Assembly (NCBI GenBank): GCA_964017155.1
Contig: OZ024856.1
Span: 7,396,611 to 7,460,610 of the forward strand
From: Oasisia sp. SBJ-2009
Lineage: Eukaryota; Annelida; Polychaeta; Sabellida; Siboglinidae
Direction: 5' to 3'
DNA: 64,000 nucleotides
Position numbers and translations under genes: made by a program. The notes beneath the pieces were generated by a model, which ran no database searches, had not been told where the DNA came from, and saw only the letters and a program-made list of their open reading frames with translations. This document shows positions 50,013 through 63,935 of the stretch, one piece after another. Each line of letters opens with the position of its first letter. Within the stretch, counting starts at the first letter, position 1.

Positions 50013-53000
50013 GATGAGACAATACCGTTGTTTTGGCGCGAACGCATTTAATCGAGTTTACAGTAATTTCGGAAAAAATAGGTACGAGTATCGAAGCACG
50101 CCCACTTGTACTTGACTCTTCGTTCTGGGAATCATGCGAATCCACACATGTCACGAAGAGTAGTGGTACATTGTAGGTTTCAGATGTGAAAATAACTTTG
50201 CATTGGCGTAAGCGCACTTTGAGGGTGATTAGCGTAATTTCCGAAATATAGGCACCATTTTGGAAGCTCGACAAGTTGTAGTCGATTTCTAGTTCGGGAA
50301 CCGATGACGATCCATAAAACTAACGAACTGTATTTGTACGTTGTATTTTTCAGAAGAGAAAATACCCTTATATTGGCGCAAGCGCACTTTGGGGTGTTTA
50401 TCGAAATTTCGAAAATCACTATCTATTAGTATCGAAATTCAACCCCGTGCACTTTATTCCTCGTTGTCTGGACTATGCAAATCCAAAAAAAGTATCTTAA
50501 TATAGTCGTACTACGATGTAGTTTTCCGATGAGATAATACCGTTAATTTGGCGCGAACGCATTTAAGGGAGTTTAACGTAATTTCCGAAAAAATAGGTAC
50601 GCGTATCGAAGCAGGACCACTTGTACTTGACTCTTCGCCCTGGGAACCATGCGAATCCACAAAGGTCACGAATAGTAGTGGTACATTGTAGGTTTCAGAT
50701 GTGAAAATAATTTTGCATTGGCGTAAGCGAACTTTGAGGGTGATTAGCGTAATTTCCGAAATATAGGCACCATTTTGGAAGCTCGACAAGTTGTAATTGA
50801 TTTCTAGTCCGGGAACCGATGACGATCCATAAAACTAACGAACTGTATTGGTACGTTGTATTTTTCAGAAGAGAAAATACCCTTATATTGGCGTAAGCGC
50901 ATTTTGGGGTGTTTCTCGCAATTTCCAAAGCCACTATCTATTAGTATCGAAATTCAACCACTTGTACTTTATTCCTTGTTGTCTGGCCTATGCAAATCCA
51001 AAAAAACTATATAATTATAGTGGTACTACATTGTAGTTTTCCGATGAGACAATACCGTTATTTTGGCGCGAACGCATTTAAGCGAGTTTACAGTAATTTC
51101 CGAAAAAATAGGTACGAGTATCGAAGCACGCCCACTTGTACTTGACTCTTCGTTCTGGGAATCATGCGAATCCACACATGTCACGAAGAGTAGTGGTACA
51201 TTGTAGGTTTCAGATGTGAAAATAACTTTGCATTGGCGTAAGCGCACTTTGAGGGTGATTAGCGTAATTTCCGAAATATAGGCACCATTTTGGAAGCTCG
51301 ACAAGTTGTAGTCGATTTCTAGTTCGGGAACCGATGACGATCCATAAAACTAACGAACTGTATTTGTACGTTGTATTTTTCAGAAGAGAAAATACCCTTA
51401 TATTGGCGCAAGCGCACTTTGGGGTGTTTATCGAAATTTCGAAAATCACTATCTATTAGTATCGAAATTCAACCCCGTGCACTTTATTCCTCGTTGCCTG
51501 CACTATACAAATCCAAAAAAAGTATCTTAATATAGTCGTACTACGATGTAGTTTTCCGATGAGATAATACCGTTAATTTGGCGCGAACGCATTTAAGGGA
51601 GTTTAACGTAATTTCCGAAAAAATAGGTACGCGTATCGAAGCACGACCACTTGTACATGACTCTTCGCCCTGGGAACCACGCGAATCCACAAAGGTCACG
51701 AATAGTAGTGGAACATTGTAGGTTTCAGATGTGAAAATAACTTTGCATTGGCGTAAACGAACTTTGAGGGTGATTAGCGTAATTTCCGAAATATAGGCAC
51801 CATTTTGGAAGCTCGACAAGTTGTAGTTGATTTCTAGTCCGGGAACCGATGACGATCCATAAAACTAACGAACTGTATTTGTACGTTGTATTTTTCAGAA
51901 GAGAAAATACCCTTATATTGGCGTAAGCGCATTTTGGGGTGTTTCTCGCAATTTCCAAAGCCACTATCTTTTAGTATCGAAATTCAACCACTTGTACTTT
52001 ATTCCTTGTTGTCTGACCTATGCAAATCCAAAAAAAACTATATAATTATAGTGGTACTACATTGTAGTTTTCCGATGAGACAATACCGTTATTTTGGCGC
52101 GAACGCATTTAAGCGAGTTTACAGTAATTTCCGAAAAAATAGGTACGAGTATCGAAGCACGCCCACTTGTACTTGACTCTTCGTTCTGGGAATCATGCGA
52201 ATCCACACATGTCACGAAGAGTAGTGGTACATTGTAGGTTTCAGATGTGAAAATAACTTTGCATTGGCGTAAGCGCACTTTGAGGGTGATTAGCGTAATT
52301 TCCGAAATATAGGCACCATTTTGGAAGCTCTACAAGTTGTAGTCGATTTCTAGTTCGGGAACCGATGACGATCCATAAAACTAACGAACTGTATTTGTAC
52401 GTTGTATTTTTCAGAAGAGAAAATACCCTTATATTGGCGCAAGCGCACTTTGGGGTGTTTATCGAAATTTCGAAAATCACTATCTATTAGTATCGAAATT
52501 CAACCCCGTGCACTTTATTCCTCGTTGTCTGGACTATACAAATCCAAAAAAAGTATCTTAATATAGTCGTACTACGATGTAGTTTTCCGATGAGATAATA
52601 CCGTTAATTTGGCGCGAACGCATTTAAGGGAGTTTAACGTAATTTCCGAAAAAATAGGTACGCGTATCGAAGCACGACCACTTGTACATGACTCTTCGCC
52701 CTGGGAACCATGCGAATCCACAAAGGTCACGAATAGTAGTGGTACATTGTAGGTTTCAGATGTGAAAATAATTTTGCATTGGCGTAAGCGAACTTTGAGG
52801 GTGATTAGCGTAATTTCCGAAATATAGGCACCATTTTGGAAGCTCGACAAGTTGTAATTGATTTCTAGTCCGGGAACAGATGACGATCCATAACACTAAC
52901 GAACTGTATTGGTAAGTTGTATTTTTCAGAAGAGAAAATACCCTTATATATTGGCGTAAGCGCATTTTGGGGTGTTTCTCGCAATTTCCAAAGCCACTAT

Positions 53001-53106
53001 CTATTAGTATCGAAATTCAACCACTTGTACTTTATTCCTCGTTGTCTGGCCTGTGCAAATCCAAAAAAAAGTATCTAATTATAGTGGTACTACGTTGTAG
53101 TTTTCC
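50013..53106 (+). repeat. Six units copied from 37119-40210
   Basis: Units start at 50013 Y, 50528 X, 51043 Y, 51558 X, 52074 Y and 52589 X, the same order and same rare variants as 37119-40210. The only clear differences I found are in the last unit: GGGAACAGATG near 52874 and a TA insertion near 52947. Confidence 0.88.
52929..53106 (+). repeat. C2 monomer with TA insertion
   Basis: CCCTTATATTGG reads CCCTTATATATTGG here, a 2-bp expansion of a TA run that makes the unit 518 bp, the longest in the window. The source copy at about 40035 lacks it, so it is younger than the 12.9-kb-offset duplication. Confidence 0.9.
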
Positions 53107-54652
53107 GATGAGACAATACCGTTGTTTTGGCGCGAACGCATTTAAGCGAGTTTACAGTAATTTCGGAAAAAATAGGTACGAGTATCGAAGCACGCCCACT
53201 TGTACTTGACTCTTCGTTCTGGGAATCATGCGAATCCACACATGTCACGAAGAGTAGTGGTACATTGTAGGTTTCAGATGTGAAAATAACTTTGCATTGG
53301 CGTAAGCGCACTTTGAGGGTGATTAGCGTAATTTCCGAAATATAGGCACCATTTTGGAAGCTCGACAAGTTGTAGTCGATTTCTAGTTCGGGAACCGATG
53401 GCGATCCATAAAACTAACGAACTGTATTTGTACGTTGTATTTTTCAGAAGAGAAAATACCCTTATATTGGCGCAAGCGCACTTAGGGGTGTTTATCGAAA
53501 TTTCGAAAATCACTATCTATTAGTATCGAAATTCAACCCCGTGCACTTTATTCCTCGTTGTCTGGACTATACAAATCCAAAAAAAGTATCTTAATATAGT
53601 CGTACTACGATGTAGTTTTCCGATGAGACAATACCGTTGTTTTGGCGCGAACGCATTTAAGCGAGTTTACAGTAATTTCGGAAAAAATAGGTACGAGTAT
53701 CGAAGCACGCCCACTTGTACTTGACTCTTCGTTCTGGGAATCATGCGAATCCACACATGTCACGAAGAGTAGTGGTACATTGTAGGTTTCAGATGTGAAA
53801 ATAACTTTGCATTGGCGTAAGCGCACTTTGAGGGTGATTAGCGTAATTTCCGAAATATAGGCACCATTTTGGAAGCTCGACAAGTTGTAGTCGATTTCTA
53901 GTTCGGGAACCGATGACGATCCATAAAACTAACGAACTGTATTTGTACGTTGTATTTTTCAGAAGAGAAAATACCCTTATATTGGCGCAAGCGCACTTTG
54001 GGGTGTTTATCGAAATTTCGAAAATCACTATCTATTAGTATCGAAATTCAACCCCGTGCACTTTATTCCTCGTTGTCTGGACTATACAAATCCAAAAAAA
54101 GTATCTTAATATAGTCGTACTACGATGTAGTTTTCCGATGAGATAATACCGTTAATTTGGCGCGAACGCATTTAAGGGAGTTTAACGTAATTTCCGAAAA
54201 AATAGGTACTCGTATCGAAGCACGACCACTTGTACATGACTCTTCGTTCTGGGAATCATGCGAATCCACAAATGTCACGAAGAGTAGTGGTACATTGTAG
54301 GTTTCAGATGTGAAAATTACTTTGCATTGGCGTAAGTGCACTTTGAGGGTGATTAGCGTAATTTCCGAAATATAGGCACCATTTTGGAAGCTCGACAAGT
54401 TGTAGTTGATTTCTAGTCCGGGAACCGATGACGATCCATAAAACTAACGAACTGTATTTGTACGTTGCATTTTTCAGAAGAGAAAATACCCTTATATTGG
54501 CGTAAGCGCATTTTGGGGTGTTTCTCGCAATTTCCAAAGCCACTATCTATTAGTATCGAAATTCAACCACTTGTACTTTATTCCTTGTTGTCTGGCCTAT
54601 GCAAATCCAAAAAAAAGTATATAATTATAGTGGTACTACGTTGTAGTTTTCC
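53107..54652 (+). repeat. Three extra units between two copied segments
   Basis: Units start at 53107 Y, 53622 Y and 54137 H-like. On the left the array follows 36.8-40.36 kb at offset 12,894; on the right it follows 40.26-46.03 kb at offset 14,441. The difference of 1,547 bp is three units, so these look inserted into the second copy of a 9.2-kb segment. Private marks are CCGATGGCGATCC near 53396, TACTCGTATCG near 54208 and the odd hybrid A at 54137. Confidence 0.8.
54137..54306 (+). repeat. Independent A1/A2 hybrid monomer
   Basis: A1 marks run further than in the common H monomer, through CACGACC and TACATGACTC, and then A2 marks appear (GTTCTGGGAATCATG, CACGAAGAG), with an A1-like CACAAATG between them. 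The main switch is in ACTCTTCG (about 54239-54246). This is a second A1-to-A2 exchange, not a copy of the common hybrid. Confidence 0.75.
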
Positions 54653-57600
54653 GATGAGACAATACCGTTATTTTGGCGCGAACGCATTTAAGCGAGTATA
54701 CAGTAATTTCGGAAAAAATAGGTACGAGTATCGAAGCACGCCCACTTGTACTTGACTCTTCGTTCTGGGAATCATGCGAATCCACACATGTCACGAAGAT
54801 TAGTGGTACATTGTAGGTTTCAGATGTGAAAATAACTTTGCTTTGGCGTAAGCGCACTTTGAGGGTGATTAGCGTAATTTCCGAAATATAGGCACCATTT
54901 TGGAAGCTCGACAAGTTGTAATTGATTTCTAGTCCGGGAACCGATGACGATCCATAAAACTAACGAACTGTATTGGTAAGTTGTATTTTTCATAAGAGAA
55001 AATACACTTATATTGGCGTAAGCGCATTTTGGGGTGTTTCTCGCAATTTCCAAAGCCACTATCTATTAGTATCGAAATTCAACCACTTGTTCTTTATTCC
55101 TCGTTGTCTGGCCTGTGCAAATCCAAAAAAAAGTATATAATTATAGTGGTACTACGTTGTAGTTTTCCGATGAGACAATACCGTTGTTTTGGCGCGAACG
55201 CATTTAAGCGAGTTTACAGTAATTTCGGAAAAAATAGGTACGAGTATCGAAGCACGCCCACTTGTACTTGACTCTTCGTTCTGGGATTCATGCGAATCCA
55301 CACATGTCACGAAGAGTAGTGGTACATTGTAGGTTTCAGATGTGAAAATAACTTTGCATTGGCGTAAGCGCACTTTGAGGGTGATTAGCGTAATTTCCGA
55401 AATATAGGCACCATTTTGGAAGCTCGACAAGTTGTAGTCGATTTCTAGTTCGGGAACCGATGACGATCCATAAAACTAACGAACTGTATTTGTACGTTGT
55501 ATTTTTCAGAAGAGAAAATACCCTTATATTGGCGCAAGCGCACTTTGGGGTGTTTATCGAAATTTCGAAAATCACTATCTATTAGTATCGAAATTCAACC
55601 CCGTGCACTTTATTCCTCGTTGTCTGGACTATACAAATCCAAAAAAAGTATCTTAATATAGTCGTACTACGATGTAGTTTTCCGATGAGATAATACCGTT
55701 AATTTGGCGCGAACGCATTTAAGGGAGTTTAACGTAATTTCCGAAAAAATAGGTACGCGTATCGAAGCAGGACCACTTGTACTTGACTCTTCGCCCTGGG
55801 AACCATGCGAATCCACAAAGGTCACGAATAGTAGTGGTACATTGTAGGTTTCAGATGTGAAAATAATTTTGCATTGGCGTAAGCGAACTTTGAGGGTGAT
55901 TAGCGTAATTTCCGAAATATAGGCACCATTTTGGAAGCTCGACAAGTTGTAATTGATTTCTAGTCCGGGAACCGATGACGATCCATAAAACTAACGAACT
56001 GTATTGGTACGTTGTATTTTTCAGAAGAGAAAATACCCTTATATTGGCGGAAGCGCATTTTGGGGTGTTTCTCGCAATTTCCAAAGCCACTATCTATTAG
56101 TATCGAAATTCAACCACTTGTACTTTATTCCTCGTTGTCTGGCCTGTGCAAATCCAAAAAAAAAGTATCTAATTATAGTGGTACTACGTTGTAGTTTTCC
56201 GATGAGACAATACCGTTGTTTTGGCGCGAACGCATTTAAGCGAGTTTACAGTAATTTCCGAAAAAATAGGTACGAGTATCGAAGCACGCCCACTTGTACT
56301 TGACTCTTCGTTCTGGGAATCATGCGAATCCACACATGTCACGAAGAGTAGTGGTACATTGTAGGTTTCAGATGTGAAAATAACTTTGCATTGGCGTAAG
56401 CGCACTTTGAGGGTGATTAGCGTAATTTCCGAAATATAGGCACCATTTTGGAAGCTCGACAAGTTGTAGTCGATTTCTAGTTCGGGAACCGATGACGATC
56501 CATAAAACTAACGAACTGTATTTGTACGTTGTATTTTTCAGAAGAGAAAATACCCTTATATTGGCGCAAGCGCACTTTGGGGTGTTTATCGAAATTTCGA
56601 AAATCACTATCTATTAGTATCGAAATTCAACCCCGTGCACTTTATTCCTCGTTGTCTGGACTATACAAATCCAAAAAAAGTATCTTAATATAGTCGTACT
56701 ACGATGTAGTTTTCCGATGAGATAATACCGTTAATTTGGCGCGAACGCATTTAAGGGAGTTTAACGTAATTTCCGAAAAAATAGGTACGCGTATCGAAGC
56801 ACGACCACTTGTACATGACTCTTCGCCCTGGGAACCATGCGAATCCACAAATGTCACGAATAGTAGTGGAAAATTGTAGGTTTCAGATGTGAAAATTACT
56901 TTGCATTGGCGTAAGCGCACTTTGAGGGTGATTAGCGTAATTTCCGAAATATAGGCACCATTTTGGAAGCTCGACAAGTTGTAGTTGATTTCTAGTCCGG
57001 GAACCGATGACGATCCATAAAACTAACGAACTCTATTTGTACGTTGTATTTTTCAGAAGAGAAAATACCCTTATATTGGCGTAAGCGCATTTTGGGGTGT
57101 TTCTCGCAATTTCCAAAGCCACTATCTATTAGTATCGAAATTCAACCACTTGTACTTTATTCCTTGTTGTCTGGCCTATGCAAATCCAAAAAAAAAGTAT
57201 ATAATTATAGTGGTACTACGTTGTAGTTTTCCGATGAGACAATACCGTTATTTTGGCGCGAACGCATTTAAGCGAGTTTACAGTAATTTCCGAAAAAATA
57301 GGTACGAGTATCGAAGCACGCCCACTTGTACTTGACTCTTCGTTCTGGGAATCATGCGAATCCACACATGTCACGAAGATTAGTGGTACATTGTAGGTTT
57401 CAGATGTGAAAATAACTTTGCTTTGGCGTAAGTGCACTTTGAGGGTGATTAGCGTAATTTCCGAAATATAGGCACCATTTTGGAAGCTCGACAAGTTGTA
57501 GTCGATTTCTAGTCCGGGAACCGATGACGATCCATAAAACTAACGAACTCTATTTGTACGTTGTATTTTTCAGAAGAGAAAATACCCTTATATTGGCGTA

Positions 57601-60325
57601 AGCGCATTTTGGGGTGTTTCTCGCAATTTCCAAAGCCACTATCTATTAGTATCGAAATTCAACCACTTGTACTTTATTCCTTGTTGTCTGGCCTATGCAA
57701 ATCCAAAAAAAAGTATATAATTATAGTGGTACTACGTTGTAGTTTTCCGATGAGACAATACCGTTATTTTGGCGCGAACGCATTTAAGCGAGTTTACAGT
57801 AATTTCCGAAAAAAATAGGTACGAGTATCGAAGCACGCCCACTTGTACTTGACTCTTCGTTCTGGGAATCATGCGAATCCACACATGTCACGAAGATTAG
57901 TGGTACATTGTAGGTTTCAGATGTGAAAATAACTTTGCTTTGGCGTAAGCGAACTTTGAGGGTGATTAGCGTAATTTCCGAAATATAGGCACCATTTTGG
58001 AAGCTCGACAAGTTGTAGTCGATTTCTAGTTCGGGAACCGATGACGATCCATAAAACTAACGAACTGTATTTGTACGTTGTATTTTTCAGAAGAGAAAAT
58101 ACCCTTATATTGGCGCAAGCGCACTTTGGGGTGTTTATCGAAATTTCGAAAATCACTATCTATTAGTATCGAAATTCAACCCCGTGCACTTTATTCCTCG
58201 TTGTCTGGACTATACAAATCCAAAAAAGTATCTTAATATAGTCGTACTACGATGTAGTTTTCCGATGAGATAATACCGTTAATTTGGCGCGAACGCATTT
58301 AAGGGAGTTTAACGTAATTTCCGAAAAAATAGGTACGCGTATCGAAGCACGACCACTTGTACATGACTCTTCGCCCTGGGAACCACGCGAATCCACAAAG
58401 GTCACGAATAGTAGTGGTACATTGTAGGTTTCAGATGTGAAAATTATTTTGCATTGGCGTAAGCGAACTTTGAGGGTGATTAGCGTAATTTCCGAAATAT
58501 AGGCACCATTTTGGAAGCTCGACAAGTTGTAATTGATTTCTAGTCCGGGAACCGATGACGATCCATAAAACTAACGAACTCTATTTGTACGTTGTATTTT
58601 TCAGAAGAGAAAATACCCTTATATTGGCGTAAGCGCATTTTGGGGTGTTTCTCGCAATTTCCAAAGCCACTATCTATTAGTATCGAAATTCAACCACTTG
58701 TACTTTATTCCTTGTTGTCTGGCCTATGCAAATCCAAAAAAAAGTATATAATTATAGTGGTACTACGTTGTAGTTTTCCGATGAGACAATACCGTTATTT
58801 TGGCGCGAACGCATTTAAGCGAGTTTACAGTAATTTCCGAAAAAATAGGTACGAGTATCGAAGCACGCCCACTTGTACTTGACTCTTCGTTCTGGGAATC
58901 ATGCGAATCCACACATGTCACGAAGATTAGTGGTACATTGTAGGTTTCAGATGTGAAAATAACTTTGCTTTGGCGTAAGCGCACTTTGAGGGTGATTAGC
59001 GTAATTTCCGAAATATAGGCACCATTTTGGAAGCTCGACAAGTTGTAGTCGATTTCTAGTTCGGGAACCGATGACGATCCATAAAACTAACGAACTGTAT
59101 TTGTACGTTGTATTTTTCAGAAGAGAAAATACCCTTATATTGGCGCAAGCGCACTTTGGGGTGTTTATCGAAATTTCGAAAATCACTATCTATTAGTATC
59201 GAAATTCAACCCCGTGCACTTTATTCCTCGTTGTCTGGACTATACAAATCCAAAAAAAGTATCTTAATATAGTCGTACTACGATGTAGTTTTCCGATGAG
59301 ATAATACCGTTAATTTGGCGCGAACGCATTTAAGGGAGTTTAACGTAATTTCCTAAAAAATAGGTACGCGTATCGAAGCACGACCACTTGTACATGACTC
59401 TTCGCCCTGGGAACCATGCGAATCCACAAATGTCACGAATAGTAGTGGAAAATTGTAGGTTTCAGATGTGAAAATTACTTTGCATTGGCGTAAGCGCACT
59501 TTGAGGGTGATTAGCGTAATTTCCGAAATATAGGCACCATTTTGGAAGCTCGACAAGTTGTAGTTGATTTCTAGTCCGGGAACCGATGACGATCCATAAA
59601 ACTAACGAACTCTATTTGTACGTTGTATTTTTCAGAAGAGAAAATACCCTTATATTGGCGTAAGCGCATTTTGGGGTGTTTCTCGCAATTTCCAAAGCCA
59701 CTATCTATTAGTATCGAAATTCAACCACTTGTACTTTATTCCTTGTTGTCTGGCCTATGCAAATCCAAAAAAAAGTATATAATTATAGTGGTACTACGTT
59801 GTAGTTTTCCGATGAGACAATACCGTTATTTTGGCGCGAACGCATTTAAGCGAGTTTACAGTAATTTCCGAAAAAATAGGTACGAGTATCGAAGCACGCC
59901 CACTTGTACTTGACTCTTCGTTCTGGGAAGCATGCGAATCCACACATGTCACGAAGATTAGTGGTACATTGTAGGTTTCAGATGTGAAAATAACTTTGCT
60001 TTGGCGTAAGCGCACTTTGAGGGTGATTAGCGTAATTTCCGAAATATAGGCACCATTTTGGAAGCTCGACAAGTTGTAGTCGATTTCTAGTTCGGGAACC
60101 GATGACGATCCATAAAACTAACGAACTGTATTTGTACGATGTATTTTTCAGAAGAGAAAATACCCTTATATTGGCGCAAGCGCACTTTGGGGTGTTTATC
60201 GAAATTTCGAAAATCACTATCTATTAGTATCGAAATTCAACCACGTGCACTTTATTCCTCGTTGTCTGGACTATACAAATCCAAAAAAAGTATCTTAATA
60301 TAGTCGTACTACGATGTAGTTTTCC
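54653..60325 (+). repeat. Eleven units copied from 40211-45884
   Basis: Units start at 54653 Z, 55169 Y, 55684 X, 56201 Y, 56716 X, 57233 Z, 57749 Y, 58264 X, 58780 Y, 59295 X and 59811 Y, the order of 40211-45884. Differences include GAGTATACAG in the first A, CTTGTTCTTTATTCC near 55087, absence of CACATATCACG at 57364 and CAACCACGTGC near 60238. The segment from about 56.7 kb onward is copied again 4,125 bp downstream. Confidence 0.88.
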
Positions 60326-63300
60326 GATGAGATAATACCGTTAATTTGGCGCGAACGCATTTAAGGGAGTTTAACGTAATTTCCGAAAAAATAGATACGC
60401 GTATCGAAGCACGACCACTTGTACATGACTCTTCGCCCTGGGAACCATGCGAATCCACAAAGGTCACGAATAGTAGTGGAAAATTGTAGGTTTCAGATGT
60501 GAAAATTACTTTGCATTGGCGTAAGCGCACTTTGAGGGTGATTAGCGTAATTTCCGAAATATAGGCACCATTTTGGAAGCTCGACAAGTTGTAGTCGATT
60601 TCTAGTTCGGGAACCGATGACGATCCATAAAACTAACGAACTGTATTTGTACGTTGTATTTTTCAGAAGAGAAAATACCCTTATATTGGCGCAAGCGCAC
60701 TTTGGGGTGTTTATCGAAATTTCGAAAATCACTATCTATTAGTATCGAAATTCAACCCCGTGCACTTTATTCCTCGTTGTCTGGACTATACAAATCCAAA
60801 AAAAGTATCTTAATATAGTCGTACTACGATGTAGTTTTCCGATGAGATAATACCGTTAATTTGGCGCGAACGCATTTAAGGGAGTTTAACGTAATTTCCG
60901 AAAAAATAGGTACGCGTATCGAAGCACGACCACTTGTACATGACTCTTCGCCCTGGGAACCATGCGAATCCACAAATGTCACGAATAGTAGTGGAAAATT
61001 GTAGGTTTCAGATGTGAAAATTACTTTGCATTGGCGTAAGCGCACTTTGAGGGTGATTAGCGTAATTTCCGAAATATAGGCACCATTTTGGAAGCTCGAC
61101 AAGTTGTAGTTGATTTCTAGTCCGGGAACCGATGACGATCCATAAAACTAACGAACTCTATTTGTACGTTGTATTTTTCAGAAGAGAAAATACCCTTATA
61201 TTGGCGTAAGCGCATTTTGGGGTGTTTCTCGCAATTTCCAAAGCCACTATCTATTAGTATCGAAATTCAACCACTTGTACTTTATTCCTTGTTGTCTGGC
61301 CTATGCAAATCCAAAAAAAAAGTATATAATTATAGTGGTACTACGTTGTAGTTTTCCGATGAGACAATACCGTTATTTTGGCGCGAACGCATTTAAGCGA
61401 GTTTACAGTAATTTCCGAAAAAATAGGTACGAGTATCGAAGCACGCCCACTTGTACTTGACTCTTCGTTCTGGGAATCATGCGAATCCACACATGTCACG
61501 AAGATTAGTGGTACATTGTAGGTTTCAGATGTGAAAATAACTTTGCTTTGGCGTAAGTGCACTTTGAGGGTGATTAGCGTAATTTCCGAAATATAGGCAC
61601 CATTTTGGAAGCTCGACAAGTTGTAGTCGATTTCTAGTCCGGGAACCGATGACGATCCATAAAACTAACGAACTCTATTTGTACGTTGTATTTTTCAGAA
61701 GAGAAAATACCCTTATATTGGCGTAAGCGCATTTTGGGGTGTTTCTCGCAATTTCCAAAGCCACTATCTATTAGTATCGAAATTCAACCACTTGTACTTT
61801 ATTCCTTGTTGTCTGGCCTATGCAAATCCAAAAAAAAGTATATAATTATAGTGGTACTACGTTGTAGTTTTCCGATGAGACAATACCGTTATTTTGGCGC
61901 GAACGCATTTAAGCGAGTTTACAGTAATTTCCGAAAAAAATAGGTACGAGTATCGAAGCACGCCCACTTGTACTTGACTCTTCGTTCTGGGAATCATGCG
62001 AATCCACACATGTCACGAAGATTAGTGGTACATTGTAGGTTTCAGATGTGAAAATAACTTTGCTTTGGCGTAAGCGAACTTTGAGGGTGATTAGCGTAAT
62101 TTCCGAAATATAGGCACCATTTTGGAAGCTCGACAAGTTGTAGTCGATTTCTAGTTCGGGAACCGATGACGATCCATAAAACTAACGAACTGTATTTGTA
62201 CGTTGTATTTTTCAGAAGAGAAAATACCCTTATATTGGCGCAAGCGCACTTTGGGGTGTTTATCGAAATTTCGAAAATCACTATCTATTAGTATCGAAAT
62301 TCAACCCCGTGCACTTTATTCCTCGTTGTCTGGACTATACAAATCCAAAAAAGTATCTTAATATAGTCGTACTACGATGTAGTTTTCCGATGAGATAATA
62401 CCGTTAATTTGGCGCGAACGCATTTAAGGGAGTTTAACGTAATTTCCGAAAAAATAGGTACGCGTATCGAAGCACGACCACTTGTACATGACTCTTCGCC
62501 CTGGGAACCACGCGAATCCACAAAGGTCACGAATAGTAGTGGTACATTGTAGGTTTCAGATGTGAAAATTATTTTGCATTGGCGTAAGCGAACTTTGAGG
62601 GTGATTAGCGTAATTTCCGAAATATAGGCACCATTTTGGAAGCTCGACAAGTTGTAATTGATTTCTAGTCCGGGAACCGATGACGATCCATAAAACTAAC
62701 GAACTCTATTTGTACGTTGTATTTTTCAGAAGAGAAAATACCCTTATATTGGCGTAAGCGCATTTTGGGGTGTTTCTCGCAATTTCCAAAGCCACTATCT
62801 ATTAGTATCGAAATTCAACCACTTGTACTTTATTCCTTGTTGTCTGGCCTATGCAAATCCAAAAAAAAGTATATAATTATAGTGGTACTACGTTGTAGTT
62901 TTCCGATGAGACAATACCGTTATTTTGGCGCGAACGCATTTAAGCGAGTTTACAGTAATTTCCGAAAAAATAGGTACGAGTATCGAAGCACGCCCACTTG
63001 TACTTGACTCTTCGTTCTGGGAATCATGCGAATCCACACATGTCACGAAGATTAGTGGTACATTGTAGGTTTCAGATGTGAAAATAACTTTGCTTTGGCG
63101 TAAGCGCACTTTGAGGGTGATTAGCGTAATTTCCGAAATATAGGCACCATTTTGGAAGCTCGACAAGTTGTAGTCGATTTCTAGTTCGGGAACCGATGAC
63201 GATCCATAAAACTAACGAACTGTATTTGTACGTTGTATTTTTCAGAAGAGAAAATACCCTTATATTGGCGCAAGCGCACTTTGGGGTGTTTATCGAAATT

Positions 63301-63935
63301 TCGAAAATCACTATCTATTAGTATCGAAATTCAACCCCGTGCACTTTATTCCTCGTTGTCTGGACTATACAAATCCAAAAAAAGTATCTTAATATAGTCG
63401 TACTACGATGTAGTTTTCCGATGAGATAATACCGTTAATTTGGCGCGAACGCATTTAAGGGAGTTTAACGTAATTTCCTAAAAAATAGGTACGCGTATCG
63501 AAGCACGACCACTTGTACATGACTCTTCGCCCTGGGAACCATGCGAATCCACAAATGTCACGAATAGTAGTGGAAAATTGTAGGTTTCAGATGTGAAAAT
63601 TACTTTGCATTGGCGTAAGCGCACTTTGAGGGTGATTAGCGTAATTTCCGAAATATAGGCACCATTTTGGAAGCTCGACAAGTTGTAGTTGATTTCTAGT
63701 CCGGGAACCGATGACGATCCATAAAACTAACGAACTCTATTTGTACGTTGTATTTTTCAGAAGAGAAAATACCCTTATATTGGCGTAAGCGCATTTTGGG
63801 GTGTTTCTCGCAATTTCCAAAGCCACTATCTATTAGTATCGAAATTCAACCACTTGTACTTTATTCCTTGTTGTCTGGCCTATGCAAATCCAAAAAAAAG
63901 TATATAATTATAGTGGTACTACGTTGTAGTTTTCC
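60326..63935 (+). repeat. Seven units, newest copy running to the window end
   Basis: Units start at 60326 W, 60841 X, 61358 Z, 61874 Y, 62389 X, 62905 Y and 63420 X. From about 60.84 kb to the end the sequence matches 56.72-59.88 kb at offset 4,125 (8 units), including the seven-A run near 61934, the six-A tract near 62347 and TTTCCTAAAAAATAGG near 63476. I found no clear difference in this stretch, so it may be the youngest duplication here. The unit at 60326 has a private AATAGATACGCG near 60390. Confidence 0.88.
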
